From a virus: DNA of 47,482 nt. Below are positions 1 through 7,600 of the stretch, piece by piece (the first letter of the stretch is position 1; every line of letters starts with the position of its first letter). Position numbers and translations under genes: made by a program. The stretch spans positions 1 to 47,482 of the IMG/VR virus record IMGVR_UViG_3300046642_000056; one strand, 5' to 3'. The notes below the pieces were generated by a model. The model was not told the DNA's origin. It searched no databases and was given only the letters and a program-made list of their open reading frames with translations.

Positions 1-386
1 TTCAGAAGCCGTGCGTCCGCCATTAGTCTGCTGCCCACCGAATAGACTTGGTAATGCACCAGAAACTAACTGACCTAATTCCTGTACCTTCTGGAAGAAT
101 GGTAGGACTTCAGGACTTAGATTAGCAGTCTTTAATTCATAGAATGCTTCATTAAGCGGTTTACCTGCCTTAGCTCTAACAGGATAAATAGATCCCGGAG
201 CTACTTCAGTCTGCTGATACTTCTTAAAGTTTAATACATCAGGGTCCGCGAAAGTTTGGCCGATACCGTGTTCAATTGTCTGGAGGACCAGACTGATAAT
301 GTCGTTAGTGATGTCTTGAATGGAGACAAGCTGAGAACCTGAAGGATCAAAGTGAATATAATCAGAGAGTGGATTGTAGGTGAGAG
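1..386. repeat. Terminal overlap, copy 1 (matches 47097..47482)
   Basis: Bases 1-386 match 47097-47482 without gaps, with about 27 substitutions by hand count. All of them appear synonymous in the portal frame. True terminal redundancy would be identical, so this looks like the closure point of a circular assembly made from two closely related strains, or less likely a real partial gene duplication. Confidence 0.9.
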
Positions 387-1569
387 TCCAACAATCGTCA
401 AGACTTTCATTACAAGCATCCGCGAATTCATCATTAACTAATACAACTTTAGCTCCATCGGGGAACTTCTGTTGTAATTCCTTAATTAAGTCTTCATCAT
501 TCAGTACGTTGAACGATGATGGACGAAGCCAGCAATTACGTACTGTAACAGTATTTAGCGGATATTCTCCGTGGTATTGCGGATTAAGACGTGCCCACTG
601 GTCGTATTGGTCAGGTCCACTAATTCCACCTCCCGGTTGTATTTTAGAATTCCCACTTCCTTTATTTCTAAGGGAGGGGTACATTGCAATTGCATTGGAA
701 TAATGAGTTTCATAGGCTTGGATGAGATAAGGACAATCTTCTTGCTTACGAGCATAATTTGGTACCTTAACTACAAGCCCACCGTAAATCTCTAAACAGA
801 TCCGGCTCTTTGGAAACTCATCCGTTGATACTAAACGAGTTACAATAAGTGGAGACTTCTGTAACTCTGGATCTAATTGTGCCGCACACTGTGGACAGAT
901 TGGACCCTTATTAAGTGTATCATCTAATAAAACATCGTCGTTGTCTGGTTGAAATTGATTCTCAAGAGCACTTGACAAAACATCGTCAGGAAGTTGCTGC
1001 TGACAGTTAGGACAGAGATACGCTTCACCATCTTGCTGATCTTCATAATTATTAACCTTGTAAGTTCCATAAGCCTTATCAGACTTAGGATAACTATAGC
1101 AAGCAGTCATTCCCTCTGTGCAAAATACATAGAGAGCATGAAGCCACAGAAGCGATACGTTATTGTGCCGGTAAACTAATGCACCAATCTGATCACCAGC
1201 TTTAGCAGTGATACAGTCTAGGACATTCTCGGCATCATCAGGGAAACATTTAACAGCGGGAACAGTAATAGATAATGCCGCAATGATTGATTCGAGATAG
1301 GCACGAAAAATATTAACGGGCTTGTCATAGAACTGTTGATCAAGATTAGAATCCGCATAAGCCGCTTCGTCCCAAATTCTCCAATCGTGTGCAGTTTCAC
1401 TATACCAAATTCTAGTAAACCCCTCCCAAAGATATTTATAGCGACGCCACTGCCTTACTTGTCGTTCGCGCGTTGACTGATCTTCATTGTCAAACGCATC
1501 TACGACAGTTTGTAGGGCTTTCTTAACTTTCTCGTTATACTTAGGTTCTTTATCTTTAGGATCAGGCAT
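1..1569 (-). CDS. Portal protein, N-terminal part (gene cut by the window edge)
   Basis: The minus frame is open from ATG at 1569 to the edge (523 codons) and continues in the same reading at 47482 to a stop at 46338. It is read as the phage portal, the dodecameric ring through which DNA enters the capsid, because it sits between the large terminase and the scaffold/capsid genes and has a large size (roughly 775 residues when joined). An acidic, aromatic N-terminal helix region (RQWRRYKYLWEGFTRIWYS) is portal-like. An unusual insert carries two CxxC pairs (CPNC and CPQC), a zinc-ribbon pattern at about residues 190-235. The start overlaps the previous stop as TAATG, so translation is probably coupled. 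The portal assignment is by context and general character. Confidence 0.8.
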   Translation of the reverse strand, partial: MPDPKDKEPKYNEKVKKALQTVVDAFDNEDQSTRERQVRQWRRYKYLWEGFTRIWYSETAHDWRIWDEAAYADSNLDQQFYDKPVNIFRAYLESIIAALSITVPAVKCFPDDAENVLDCITAKAGDQIGALVYRHNNVSLLWLHALYVFCTEGMTACYSYPKSDKAYGTYKVNNYEDQQDGEAYLCPNCQQQLPDDVLSSALENQFQPDNDDVLLDDTLNKGPICPQCAAQLDPELQKSPLIVTRLVSTDEFPKSRICLEIYGGLVVKVPNYARKQEDCPYLIQAYETHYSNAIAMYPSLRNKGSGNSKIQPGGGISGPDQYDQWARLNPQYHGEYPLNTVTVRNCWLRPSSFNVLNDEDLIKELQQKFPDGAKVVLVNDEFADACNESLDDCWTLTYNPLSDYIHFDPSGSQLVSIQDITNDIISLVLQTIEHGIGQTFADPDVLNFKKYQQTEVAPGSIYPVRAKAGKPLNEAFYELKTANLSPEVLPFFQKVQELGQLVSGALPSLFGGQQTNGGRTASE

Positions 1570-1763
1570 TACTTTTTTCTACGAATCTTGTCACTCATCT
1601 TAGCACTAGGTGCTGCATATTCTGTCTTGCCTTCACCGGCTTTCTTCTTTTCAGAAAGCATTATTGCAATAGCCTGCTTACGATTAGTAACAGTCGGACC
1701 CTTCTTACTTCCACTGTGAAGTTTACCATACTTCCACTTGTGCATTACTTCTGTGTATGGCAT
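1569..1763 (-). CDS. Small basic protein, DUF6496-like
   Basis: This 64-residue, lysine-rich protein has the pattern SGSKKGPTVTNRKQAIAIML followed by a basic tail, which I recognise as resembling the DUF6496 family of small proteins common in phage and bacterial genomes; no function is established. It lies between the Pro/Thr-rich protein and portal, with a TAATG junction to portal and a short overlap at its own start. Late, morphogenesis-linked expression is inferred from position. No signal peptide or membrane segment is seen. Confidence 0.7.
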   Translation of the reverse strand: MPYTEVMHKWKYGKLHSGSKKGPTVTNRKQAIAIMLSEKKKAGEGKTEYAAPSAKMSDKIRRKK

Positions 1764-2203
1764 CAGTGCCCTCCTGGACTTGTATAAGTTGGAGTCGATC
1801 CTAATATTCTACGCTGTGGTGTCATTGGCTGCCCAAGCACTAAATTAGGAGGTGGCTTAGGCGGCGGACTAACTGTTGCTGCTGCTACAGGAGGTGTAAC
1901 CGGAGGCGTTACTGGAGCAGTAGTAGTATTAGGATCAGTAGGTGGAGGTATTGTTATACTACCACTAATTGTCCCCCCAGTGGGAGGTTGAGTTACAGCA
2001 GGAGGTGGCTGTGTATATTGTGGTCTAGGATCTCCTGTAGTTCCAGTAGGTAAATTAGTTGGTCCTACATTAGCAGGACCAGCAGTAGTAGGATAACTAG
2101 GAACTGTAGTACCAGGGGGATTCTGAACCATATTACTCGCAACAGCCGGAGTTGGACCGGCATTGATTCTATTATTCTGCGCGTAATATGGAAGTACACC
2201 CAC
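1763..2203 (-). CDS. Proline/threonine-rich low-complexity protein
   Basis: A 146-residue protein that is almost entirely Pro, Thr, Ala, Gly and Val, with PPP/TPP runs in its middle (about residues 65-125). The start is GTG at 2203, preceded by TGGAATAGTC, 2 bases after the upstream stop. No catalytic motif is visible. Such linker-like sequences are typical of structural or surface-exposed phage proteins, and the location between large terminase and portal suggests a virion or assembly role. Function unknown. Confidence 0.65.
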   Translation of the reverse strand: MGVLPYYAQNNRINAGPTPAVASNMVQNPPGTTVPSYPTTAGPANVGPTNLPTGTTGDPRPQYTQPPPAVTQPPTGGTISGSITIPPPTDPNTTTAPVTPPVTPPVAAATVSPPPKPPPNLVLGQPMTPQRRILGSTPTYTSPGGH

Positions 2204-2205
2204 GA

Positions 2206-2382
2206 CTATTCCATTTCATCCATTGGATTAGTCTGTCCCGATGGGTTCTGAAGATTCTTCATGAAATTAAACTTAGGCTTTGAGGCTGATGCCTTCTTCG
2301 GAGCGAAGAGTGACTTCTTTTTTCCCTTCATTTTCTTTGTGATCATGTTTGCTACGTTCGCCGATGGATTCGCTTTGAACAT
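2206..2382 (-). CDS. Small lysine-rich hypothetical protein overlapping its neighbour
   Basis: A 58-residue, very basic protein (many KKK clusters). The ATG at 2382 is preferred over the one at 2388 because AGGAG lies directly before 2388 and at good distance (6 nt) from 2382. The first ~110 nt overlap the end of the 2273..2758 gene in another frame. Basic charge suggests nucleic-acid or acidic-scaffold binding; that is inference only. Confidence 0.55.
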   Translation of the reverse strand: MFKANPSANVANMITKKMKGKKKSLFAPKKASASKPKFNFMKNLQNPSGQTNPMDEME

Positions 2383-2758
2383 CTTCATCTCCTAAATTGA
2401 GCACTGTGTTCTGTACAATTCCCAGATTCTTTTCCAATTGCTTGATAGCTTGATCCTGATCCTTTTTCGACTCTGCCAATAACTGAGCTTGTTTTCTATC
2501 TTCGGATTCAAGCATCTGTCGTCTAACATGCCACGGTACGAACTTCGGTAAGATCGGTCCATCCTCTTCTTCATCTTGCTGCCCCTGTTTAGGAGTAGTT
2601 AATGAAGGTTCAGGTTCTAATACATACCTAAGAAGTTTATCTTTCTCGGCATTAGCGAGAGCTAATTGCTCACGTAGTACTTCGCAAGATTCACATTTCG
2701 GACGCGCGTCACATAAATCGCAATGTGGATTAAATAGATGATGTAACCATTTGAACAT
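2273..2758 (-). CDS. Zinc-knuckle/coiled-coil hypothetical protein
   Basis: 161 residues. Near the N-terminus it has clustered cysteines (CDLCDARPKCESC), a probable zinc-binding knuckle, followed by an EQLALANAEKDKLL coiled-coil stretch, an acidic Q/E/D patch and a second helical region (ESKKDQDQAIKQLEKNLG). ATG at 2758 overlaps the large terminase stop (TAATG), so it is translationally coupled to terminase. It resembles no family I can name. A packaging-accessory role is suggested only by position. Confidence 0.65.
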   Translation of the reverse strand: MFKWLHHLFNPHCDLCDARPKCESCEVLREQLALANAEKDKLLRYVLEPEPSLTTPKQGQQDEEEDGPILPKFVPWHVRRQMLESEDRKQAQLLAESKKDQDQAIKQLEKNLGIVQNTVLNLGDEDVQSESIGERSKHDHKENEGKKEVTLRSEEGISLKA

Positions 2759-4407
2759 TATCGAGAACCCCATCTAGAACGATAACGCTTAACTACAACG
2801 GGAGAATCGTCATCAACATTCTCGCCCGCTTCAAGCCCCCGCATGTTACGGTAGAAAGCAGTGAAGTCTCCCGTTGTAGCTAAACGCTGCTCAATCTCAT
2901 TCCTCTTAGTAACTTCTTTGAATTCGTCTTGAGCCAGTTCAAAGTAATTATCTGCAAGGTCAATTAAGTATCGGACTCCATCGAGCGGATCGTCTCCATC
3001 AAATTCCGCAATGTCTTCAATTCGTTTCTTATCGTATGAAGCCGCTTTGATAGATTCAATAACTGCTGGGCACGTGTTAAAGATTTGGAGTTTCGGGATG
3101 TTGTCTTCTTCAGGGGCAATTTCGTATGACTTGACATACTTCTTAAACTCCTGGAGTCCCTTATTGCGTAATAGCCATTCGCCGTACGCTTCATTAAATG
3201 GTAGCTGTTCTCCCTGTGGTACTACAGGCTTCTGCTTCCATCTAAGATATTCATGTAATAATATCTTGCCCGCGATTCTGCTTCCTGGCTTGTTATTTGA
3301 TAAGTCAACATCTCTGCCAAGAGCTGTGCTAATTTGCTGTTGAATTGTATGTTCTTGTCCACGATCCTGTCCGGCTGATTTACAGAATCTAATGAATTTG
3401 GGATTCTCGACTTCGATATATTGTTTAACATATGGTGCCCACAGTTCAATCTTAGTCCGCTTCCACATCATCTCCCGGTAGATGTAAAGCCTTCTCCTAG
3501 GACTAATAGCACCGAATCCCACCCAAGTATTAGCAGCGAAGCCCCAATCTCCAACTACAATCTTCGGCCAATAATCAGGAATCTCAAATGGTTCGATAAC
3601 GTGTAATGCGTTATCTGGTTCATCTGGATACTTATAATCTCTAAAGTCGTCGAATACCTGACCGGAATAAGCGTTCCAATCTCCGTGGAGTTTAGCTCTC
3701 TTTTCCGCTTCAGGTAATGCTTCTAAACTCTGTCTATAATTTGGATCAAGATGCGGATTGTCAGCCGCGGTTGCGTGAATATAAATCCGTTTATTCCCGC
3801 CCCGTCCAATTATAATCTTTCCATCATTAGGTGGAGGACTAGGATCTACGAACCTTTTACGAACCCAAGTGTGACCAATTCCTCCCGGCATTCCAGCCGT
3901 ACGTATAATTGCAGGTAGATTGGGGTTACTAGTTCTTGTTCTTGTAAATCCGATATAGAGATAAATGAATTCGACGAAGGATGTAAGCTCGTCTGGTGAG
4001 AAGAGATTGATCTCCATTGAATCGTATTTATGGACATCATCTTCATCTTCACACTGTCCTAAGAATATTCTGGCTCCATCATTAGTAGAACCACGTCCTC
4101 CAAATTGATCTTCTCTTGGAAACGTCCAACACATATCCGACTTGTTTAGTGTCGCACCAAACTTCGGATAGATTTGCTGACTACGAGGAATTATTTCATT
4201 CCGTAGTTCAGGAAATGTCCGGCGCATAAATACCTGTTTGAAGTCAGGAAACTTATGCCAGCCGTGAATAATTGCATAAACTAATAATACGTCTGTCTTA
4301 GCCGAACCCGCTCCGCCCCCGTATGCAGCTTCTTTAACCGTTACAGGAACAGATAAGAATCTTGCCTGTTTAGGAGTTGGCTTCCACTCACCTTTATTGA
4401 ACGACAT
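2758..4407 (-). CDS. terL: Terminase large subunit (packaging ATPase-nuclease)
   Basis: 549 residues, the usual length. The enzyme cuts concatemeric DNA and pumps it through the portal using ATP. Visible motifs: Walker A GGGAGSAKT (about 30-38), a hydrophobic strand followed by DE (139-140) as Walker B/catalytic glutamate, and the RNase H-like nuclease start VVGDWGF with D287. TerL is followed by small accessory genes and then portal, the standard packaging order. The start ATG lies inside the end of a 38-residue zinc ORF. Confident assignment. Confidence 0.95.
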   Translation of the reverse strand: MSFNKGEWKPTPKQARFLSVPVTVKEAAYGGGAGSAKTDVLLVYAIIHGWHKFPDFKQVFMRRTFPELRNEIIPRSQQIYPKFGATLNKSDMCWTFPREDQFGGRGSTNDGARIFLGQCEDEDDVHKYDSMEINLFSPDELTSFVEFIYLYIGFTRTRTSNPNLPAIIRTAGMPGGIGHTWVRKRFVDPSPPPNDGKIIIGRGGNKRIYIHATAADNPHLDPNYRQSLEALPEAEKRAKLHGDWNAYSGQVFDDFRDYKYPDEPDNALHVIEPFEIPDYWPKIVVGDWGFAANTWVGFGAISPRRRLYIYREMMWKRTKIELWAPYVKQYIEVENPKFIRFCKSAGQDRGQEHTIQQQISTALGRDVDLSNNKPGSRIAGKILLHEYLRWKQKPVVPQGEQLPFNEAYGEWLLRNKGLQEFKKYVKSYEIAPEEDNIPKLQIFNTCPAVIESIKAASYDKKRIEDIAEFDGDDPLDGVRYLIDLADNYFELAQDEFKEVTKRNEIEQRLATTGDFTAFYRNMRGLEAGENVDDDSPVVVKRYRSRWGSR

Positions 4408-4510
4408 GCTTACACTTTATAGCTTCACCACTTGAATTAAGTGTAATGCTATCACCAGCTCGGAAGATAGCACCACACCTCTCACATCGTGGTAATGCCC
4501 TCCTACCCAC
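4394..4510 (-). CDS. 38-residue CxxC...CxH zinc-ribbon miniprotein
   Basis: This short frame starts at GTG 4510, directly after the TAG of the previous gene, with AGGGA 7 nt upstream. It encodes MGRRALPRCERCGAIFRAGD (N-terminal 20) and ends with CKHVVQ, giving CxxC near residues 9-12 and CxH at 33-35, a compact zinc-knuckle. The last 14 nt overlap the terL start. The cysteine pattern and the otherwise unexplained 100-nt gap support it. No homolog is recognised. Confidence 0.5.
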   Translation of the reverse strand: MGRRALPRCERCGAIFRAGDSITLNSSGEAIKCKHVVQ

Positions 4511-4666
4511 CTACGATCCCTGACCGGGATTCAACAGAATATATAAAAGTGATGTAAGGAAGTGAGCCTGTTGCTGAGTATCCATCCCAGATCCTTTTAA
4601 TAAATCAGCAATCTGAATTACCTGTGATGGAGTTAATCCAGCGTAATTAGGACGAAGGGGTGGCAT
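4511..4666 (-). CDS. Small hypothetical protein upstream of terL
   Basis: 51 residues from ATG 4666. The sequence (LTPSQVIQIADLLKG ... QQQAHFLTSLLYILLNP) forms two predicted helices, the second hydrophobic. It fills the gap between the 4678..4893 gene and the zinc miniprotein with only an 11-nt spacer. The ribosome binding site is weak (TAGAGTAGC). No family recognised; a regulatory or packaging-adjacent role is possible but unsupported. Confidence 0.55.
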   Translation of the reverse strand: MPPLRPNYAGLTPSQVIQIADLLKGSGMDTQQQAHFLTSLLYILLNPGQGS

Positions 4667-4677
4667 ATGCTACTCTA

Positions 4678-4893
4678 CTAAACCGTTGGTTTAAGCTCGG
4701 GATGATCCTTATAGATTTGTTCTGTAAGAGCTTCACCCTTCATAATGATTCGTGCAGCAATCGTATCTAACTGTTGCTGCATCTCTTCCTGAGTAGGAAG
4801 CTCACCAGTCTTAGCGAAATGATCGTGGATGAACGATGAAAGTTCAGGAACCACAATATCCTTTAAGATTCCAAGTAATACAACTGAACCCAT
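4678..4893 (-). CDS. Small helical hypothetical protein (lysis-region)
   Basis: 71 residues. ATG 4893 is chosen because AGGTGAC sits 5 nt upstream; the GTG nine bases earlier lacks a site. The N-terminus MGSVVLLGILKDIVVPELSSF is an amphipathic or weakly hydrophobic helix, followed by a charged helical C-terminus. It lies beside a lipoprotein and candidate holins, so it may belong to the lysis block, but no lysis family is recognised. Confidence 0.6.
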   Translation of the reverse strand: MGSVVLLGILKDIVVPELSSFIHDHFAKTGELPTQEEMQQQLDTIAARIIMKGEALTEQIYKDHPELKPTV

Positions 4894-4905
4894 TAAAGTC
4901 ACCTA

Positions 4906-5271
4906 TTAAAGAGCGTTGACAAGCGCGTCAACAAGTTTAGCGGTAATTTGGAGTTTAACTTCCATCTGATCCAATGGAACCTTTGTCTTAACTTCCTGCC
5001 ATGCGGTCTTAACCGTAGCTGCCCAGCCCGTAGGAAGTACACGAAGCGTCTTAGCCGTGGATGTAGTGAACTGGGTATATACCAACGCATGGCTGGGACT
5101 AATACCTTGATTGGCATATAAATCAATTACTAAATCCTGAAACTCTTCAACACGCTGAAGAATCTGTGTAGCCTGAATCTGCTTCTGTACAACTGGATCA
5201 GTAACCGGCGGAGTGTTAGCACCACAACTAACTAATCCCAATAGAAGGACAGACGCGAATAAGTATCTCAC
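4906..5271 (-). CDS. Putative lipoprotein (spanin-like candidate)
   Basis: 121 residues. The N-terminus MRYLFASVLLLGLVSCGA is a lipoprotein signal with the lipobox LVSC, so the mature protein should be lipidated at Cys16. The rest is helical and lacks enzyme motifs. A lipoprotein between membrane proteins in a late phage operon fits an outer-membrane spanin or a superinfection/lysis factor; this is inference from context. ATGA overlap with the upstream gene stop indicates coupling. A lipobox suggests, but does not prove, a diderm host. Confidence 0.7.
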   Translation of the reverse strand: MRYLFASVLLLGLVSCGANTPPVTDPVVQKQIQATQILQRVEEFQDLVIDLYANQGISPSHALVYTQFTTSTAKTLRVLPTGWAATVKTAWQEVKTKVPLDQMEVKLQITAKLVDALVNAL

Positions 5272-5480
5272 TGTTTTAATCCTGTAGCGTTATTAATCTG
5301 AATCTGTTGATGTGTAAATACTGTTAAGCCGGATTCAACTACTAACATTAGTGCTGCAATCTGTTCGGTCGTCATCTTAGAACCGAATGCAGCAATACAC
5401 AGTATACTAGAACGAATGAAGTTCGCCCACTGAACTGGGTAGTTCTGAATTGAGTTCGAGATGTTATTGAAAGCACGCAT
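5268..5480 (-). CDS. Small membrane protein, holin-like candidate
   Basis: 70 residues from ATG 5480 (start uncertain; an earlier in-frame codon at 5504 lies well inside the upstream gene). There are two moderately hydrophobic segments around FIRSSILCIAAFG and QIAALMLVVESGLTVF, joined by SKMTTE. This arrangement is seen in small phage holin-type proteins, but no motif is diagnostic. It overlaps both neighbours by a few bases, in a block with a lipoprotein and another membrane protein. Confidence 0.6.
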   Translation of the reverse strand: MRAFNNISNSIQNYPVQWANFIRSSILCIAAFGSKMTTEQIAALMLVVESGLTVFTHQQIQINNATGLKQ

Positions 5481-5757
5481 TCCGTTCTTCGATTGATTTA
5501 GCACCTTCGGAACAAATAATCCGTAATAATACTAGTGTTTGCTTACTAGTCTGGCTACTAAGCTGTTGGTCCAGTATGTGTTGGGTTACTTCGCCTTGAA
5601 TGGCTTGTAAATTGTCCTGAACCTTCGCGGCCAATAACCAGACTAGATAGCAAGCAATAGCAGTGGGTACACCTACTTTATATACCGCAGTCACCCACCA
5701 CGGAAGTTGTGAACTGGTCCGCATCATGAACCAGATTATTGATTCGTTAATACGCAT
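5464..5757 (-). CDS. Single-pass membrane protein with coiled-coil tail
   Basis: 97 residues from ATG 5757. A transmembrane helix at about WWVTAVYKVGVPTAIACYLVWLL is followed by a soluble, Q/S-rich helical region (VQDNLQAIQGEVTQHILDQQ) and a C-terminal Cys. The architecture (N-terminal TM plus periplasmic/cytoplasmic coiled coil) fits an i-spanin or holin partner of the adjacent lipoprotein; assigned by context only. The start overlaps the preceding gene by about 22 nt and has no clear SD. Confidence 0.6.
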   Translation of the reverse strand: MRINESIIWFMMRTSSQLPWWVTAVYKVGVPTAIACYLVWLLAAKVQDNLQAIQGEVTQHILDQQLSSQTSKQTLVLLRIICSEGAKSIEERNACFQ

Positions 5758-5978
5758 GATGTAGTAGCCGCTGTGCATTTAACAAAACAAGCACCCGGTA
5801 ATACCGCACCACTTGTAGTAGTTGCAGCTACAGCCGTATATGTTCCACCTGTAGTGCCACCACAAACTTGTAGAACATCTTTAGACAGAACCATCTTAGA
5901 CTTACCAGGCATCGCGTACACGGTATTCTGTGCAAGCGTATTGGGTCCATCCGATAGCATCGTTACGTAGTCAGACAT
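5736..5978 (-). CDS. Thr/Ala/Gly-rich small protein (possible virion decoration)
   Basis: 80 residues, rich in T, A, G and V with beta-strand spacing (GTTGGTYTAVAATTTSGAVL) and three cysteines near the end. It is reminiscent of short beta-structured phage decoration proteins, and of the 43559..43783 product in composition, but not clearly homologous. No signal peptide. ATG 5978 follows the preceding stop after 1 base. Confidence 0.55.
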   Translation of the reverse strand: MSDYVTMLSDGPNTLAQNTVYAMPGKSKMVLSKDVLQVCGGTTGGTYTAVAATTTSGAVLPGACFVKCTAATTSCVLTNQ

Positions 5979-5979
5979 G

Positions 5980-6378
5980 TTAATTCTTAATCTTAACTTT
6001 GGTTACAGCGGACGGGCTTGGATTAAGCGACCAAGTAACCGTAGCAGGATCTGACGACTGAATTGTGGTGGGATCTGAATCGATTGTAAAGTTCTGGGCC
6101 ACTACTGACGTAGTGTGAGAACCATACGAAGTAACTGTAATGGGAGCTAAGCAATCGGTAGGAGTACAGTCAGTAGCTTTAACTATAACTGGAGTCCCAC
6201 CATCTGTAGTTACTGAATATTGAACTACAGTCCCTTGATTCGGTGTCCAGTCTGCGTGTACCGTAACTGGAAGAGTCTGTGCGTAAAGGATTGTAGTAAC
6301 TGGATCAGTACAACCCTTAGCTGCCATACTGAGAGCAGCCGCGAATCCTAATATAAGTAAGTATCTCGATCTAGTCAT
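5980..6378 (-). CDS. Exported Ig-like/beta protein
   Basis: 132 residues. The N-terminus MTRSRYLLILGFAAALSMAA is a Sec signal peptide, with a nearby KGC that could be a weak lipobox. The mature part is Thr/Val-rich with strand-turn periodicity and a TDCTPTDC pair that could form a disulfide, as in Ig-like folds. Exported phage proteins in a lysis block can be lysis modulators or superinfection-exclusion proteins; no specific function is supported. The start overlaps the end of the probable small terminase. Confidence 0.65.
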   Translation of the reverse strand: MTRSRYLLILGFAAALSMAAKGCTDPVTTILYAQTLPVTVHADWTPNQGTVVQYSVTTDGGTPVIVKATDCTPTDCLAPITVTSYGSHTTSVVAQNFTIDSDPTTIQSSDPATVTWSLNPSPSAVTKVKIKN

Positions 6379-6970
6379 TTACATCCACCGTTTCAAAGGA
6401 GGATTCTTTAGCGAATCCTGGATTGTACATAACGATGGACGGGCCATTTAGATTCAAGCCGCCATGTCCATTATCCACTGATGGCTCCATATCCTTAATT
6501 ACACCGGACATGGATTTGGCAACTAAAGCTAAGTCTTTAAGATTAGCGTTCTCTAACTTCTCTTCCGTAATATGTTCAATCGCAAGATTCAGTTTATTAC
6601 GAGCTTTAACTGCTACTCGCATCTTAGATGCTTTTAGTTTATCGCTGAGTTTCTTATTAGGATTATTATAAGTAGCAGTTGATGTCGCTCCATTGCTGTA
6701 CGCGGAAACACTGGAGTCAGATACACCGACCATCTTAGCAAATTGTAAAGCAGCCGCCCGTCCGTCCTCAGCAGCCGTGGTACCAATAATTTCTCTAAGT
6801 ACTTCGGGTACGTTCTGATCACCTTGGCTGCGCCCACCTCTATTGATATCAATTATTACAGGATCAGATACAGGAGGAATTTGTGCGGGCTTATTAGATG
6901 GAACGGGACTCCGATTACCGTTCTCAATCTCTAATTCAAAATCGTCGTCTGATACTACGCCTATAGGCAT
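6371..6970 (-). CDS. Probable terminase small subunit
   Basis: 199 residues. The central part contains a helix-turn-helix-like stretch (AALQFAKMVGVSDSSVSAYS, about 93-112) preceded by an acidic/Pro-rich linker and followed by long helices (KLNLAIEHITEEKLENANLK), the layout of DNA-recognising small terminases: HTH, oligomerisation helices, tail. It is the second gene of the late unit, upstream of terL but separated from it by the lysis-like block. The assignment rests on architecture and position, not on a diagnostic motif. Confidence 0.55.
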   Translation of the reverse strand: MPIGVVSDDDFELEIENGNRSPVPSNKPAQIPPVSDPVIIDINRGGRSQGDQNVPEVLREIIGTTAAEDGRAAALQFAKMVGVSDSSVSAYSNGATSTATYNNPNKKLSDKLKASKMRVAVKARNKLNLAIEHITEEKLENANLKDLALVAKSMSGVIKDMEPSVDNGHGGLNLNGPSIVMYNPGFAKESSFETVDVND

Positions 6971-6974
6971 CGTC

Positions 6975-7127
6975 TTAAACTCTAAAGTCCGTAGCAGAAT
7001 CTGTAAATAGCCACTCGAAGAACATTACACTAGTCAATAATACAAGTAATAGAATTAAAGTCGGTAGTATGAACAGAAATTGAAGTATGGATCTGATTGC
7101 GTGTATGCACACACGAATAATATTCAT
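6975..7127 (-). CDS. 50-residue single-pass membrane protein, first gene of the late unit
   Basis: A minus-strand frame from ATG 7127 to TAA at 6975 encodes a strongly hydrophobic segment (FLFILPTLILLLVLLTSVMF) between a short N-terminal helix and a charged C-terminus. It ends 5 nt before the probable small terminase and starts about 35 nt downstream of a promoter-like sequence. No good SD is visible, so the start is uncertain. The hydrophobic profile is unlikely in non-coding DNA. Function unknown. Confidence 0.5.
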   Translation of the reverse strand: MNIIRVCIHAIRSILQFLFILPTLILLLVLLTSVMFFEWLFTDSATDFRV

Positions 7128-7162
7128 TAGAGTAAATATTCATATAGGGCGGGGACGAGAAC

Positions 7163-7192
7163 AGCTTAGCACGACAGTTCCGTTGATGTCAA
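7163..7192 (-). promoter_or_regulatory. Candidate late promoter (minus strand)
   Basis: Read on the minus strand: perfect TTGACA (7187-7192), 18-nt spacer ending in TGC (extended -10), then TAAGCT (7163-7168), a poor -10. It is the only -35-like consensus upstream of the whole leftward unit. The weak -10 could imply activation by a phage factor; inference. Confidence 0.4.
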
Positions 7193-7323
7193 GCAGAATT
7201 TACAACTTTCTTTTACCTACTACCGGCTCGGTCGGGCGGCCATATATAGAGGATGGCCCATTGCCGGGGCTGGCTTGACTCAGGTTCAACGCGGTCAATC
7301 AGATGCGGCCATCAGGACGGACC

Positions 7324-7352
7324 TTGACAGCCGCGCTCCTAGGGCCGATAAT
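7324..7352 (+). promoter_or_regulatory. Early sigma70-type promoter P1
   Basis: TTGACA (7324-7329), 17-nt spacer, GATAAT (7347-7352), directly ahead of the first rightward gene. A short GC-rich hairpin, CCGGC-TTC-GCCGG (7356-7368), falls at the expected transcript start and may stabilise the 5' end. Confidence 0.75.
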
Positions 7353-7393
7353 GGACCGGCTTCGCCGGACTTCATACTACGATTGGATATAAA

Positions 7394-7600
7394 ATGTCTA
7401 CACGTTTCCTTCCTAATCCCGTAACTAAAGTATGTAAGGAATGTCGTAAAGATTTCCAGACTGATCTACGTAGCAGGCGATTCTGCTGTGATAAATGTAG
7501 GAATGAAAACTGGGTAAGACTACATCGCTACAAGGATGGTGAAGAAAGGAAATCTATCCTAGCTAACTACGAGGATTATATTAAAAAAAGAATGCTTTGA
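7394..7600 (+). CDS. Zinc-finger small protein, first early gene
   Basis: 68 residues with CKEC ... CCDKC (C14, C17, C31/C32, C35), i.e. C-x2-C-x13-14-C-x2/3-C, followed by a basic helix (NWVRLHRYKDGEERK). This resembles treble-clef/zinc-ribbon proteins that bind nucleic acid or RNA polymerase. It lies about 35 nt downstream of P1, so it should be among the first phage products; host takeover is a reasonable but unproven role. The start has only GGATATAAA upstream, a poor SD. Confidence 0.7.
   Translation: MSTRFLPNPVTKVCKECRKDFQTDLRSRRFCCDKCRNENWVRLHRYKDGEERKSILANYEDYIKKRML

Noticed and set aside
1-386. Direct terminal repeat as in T7-like phages
   Set aside because: The copies differ at about 27 sites, so it is not a packaged terminal redundancy.
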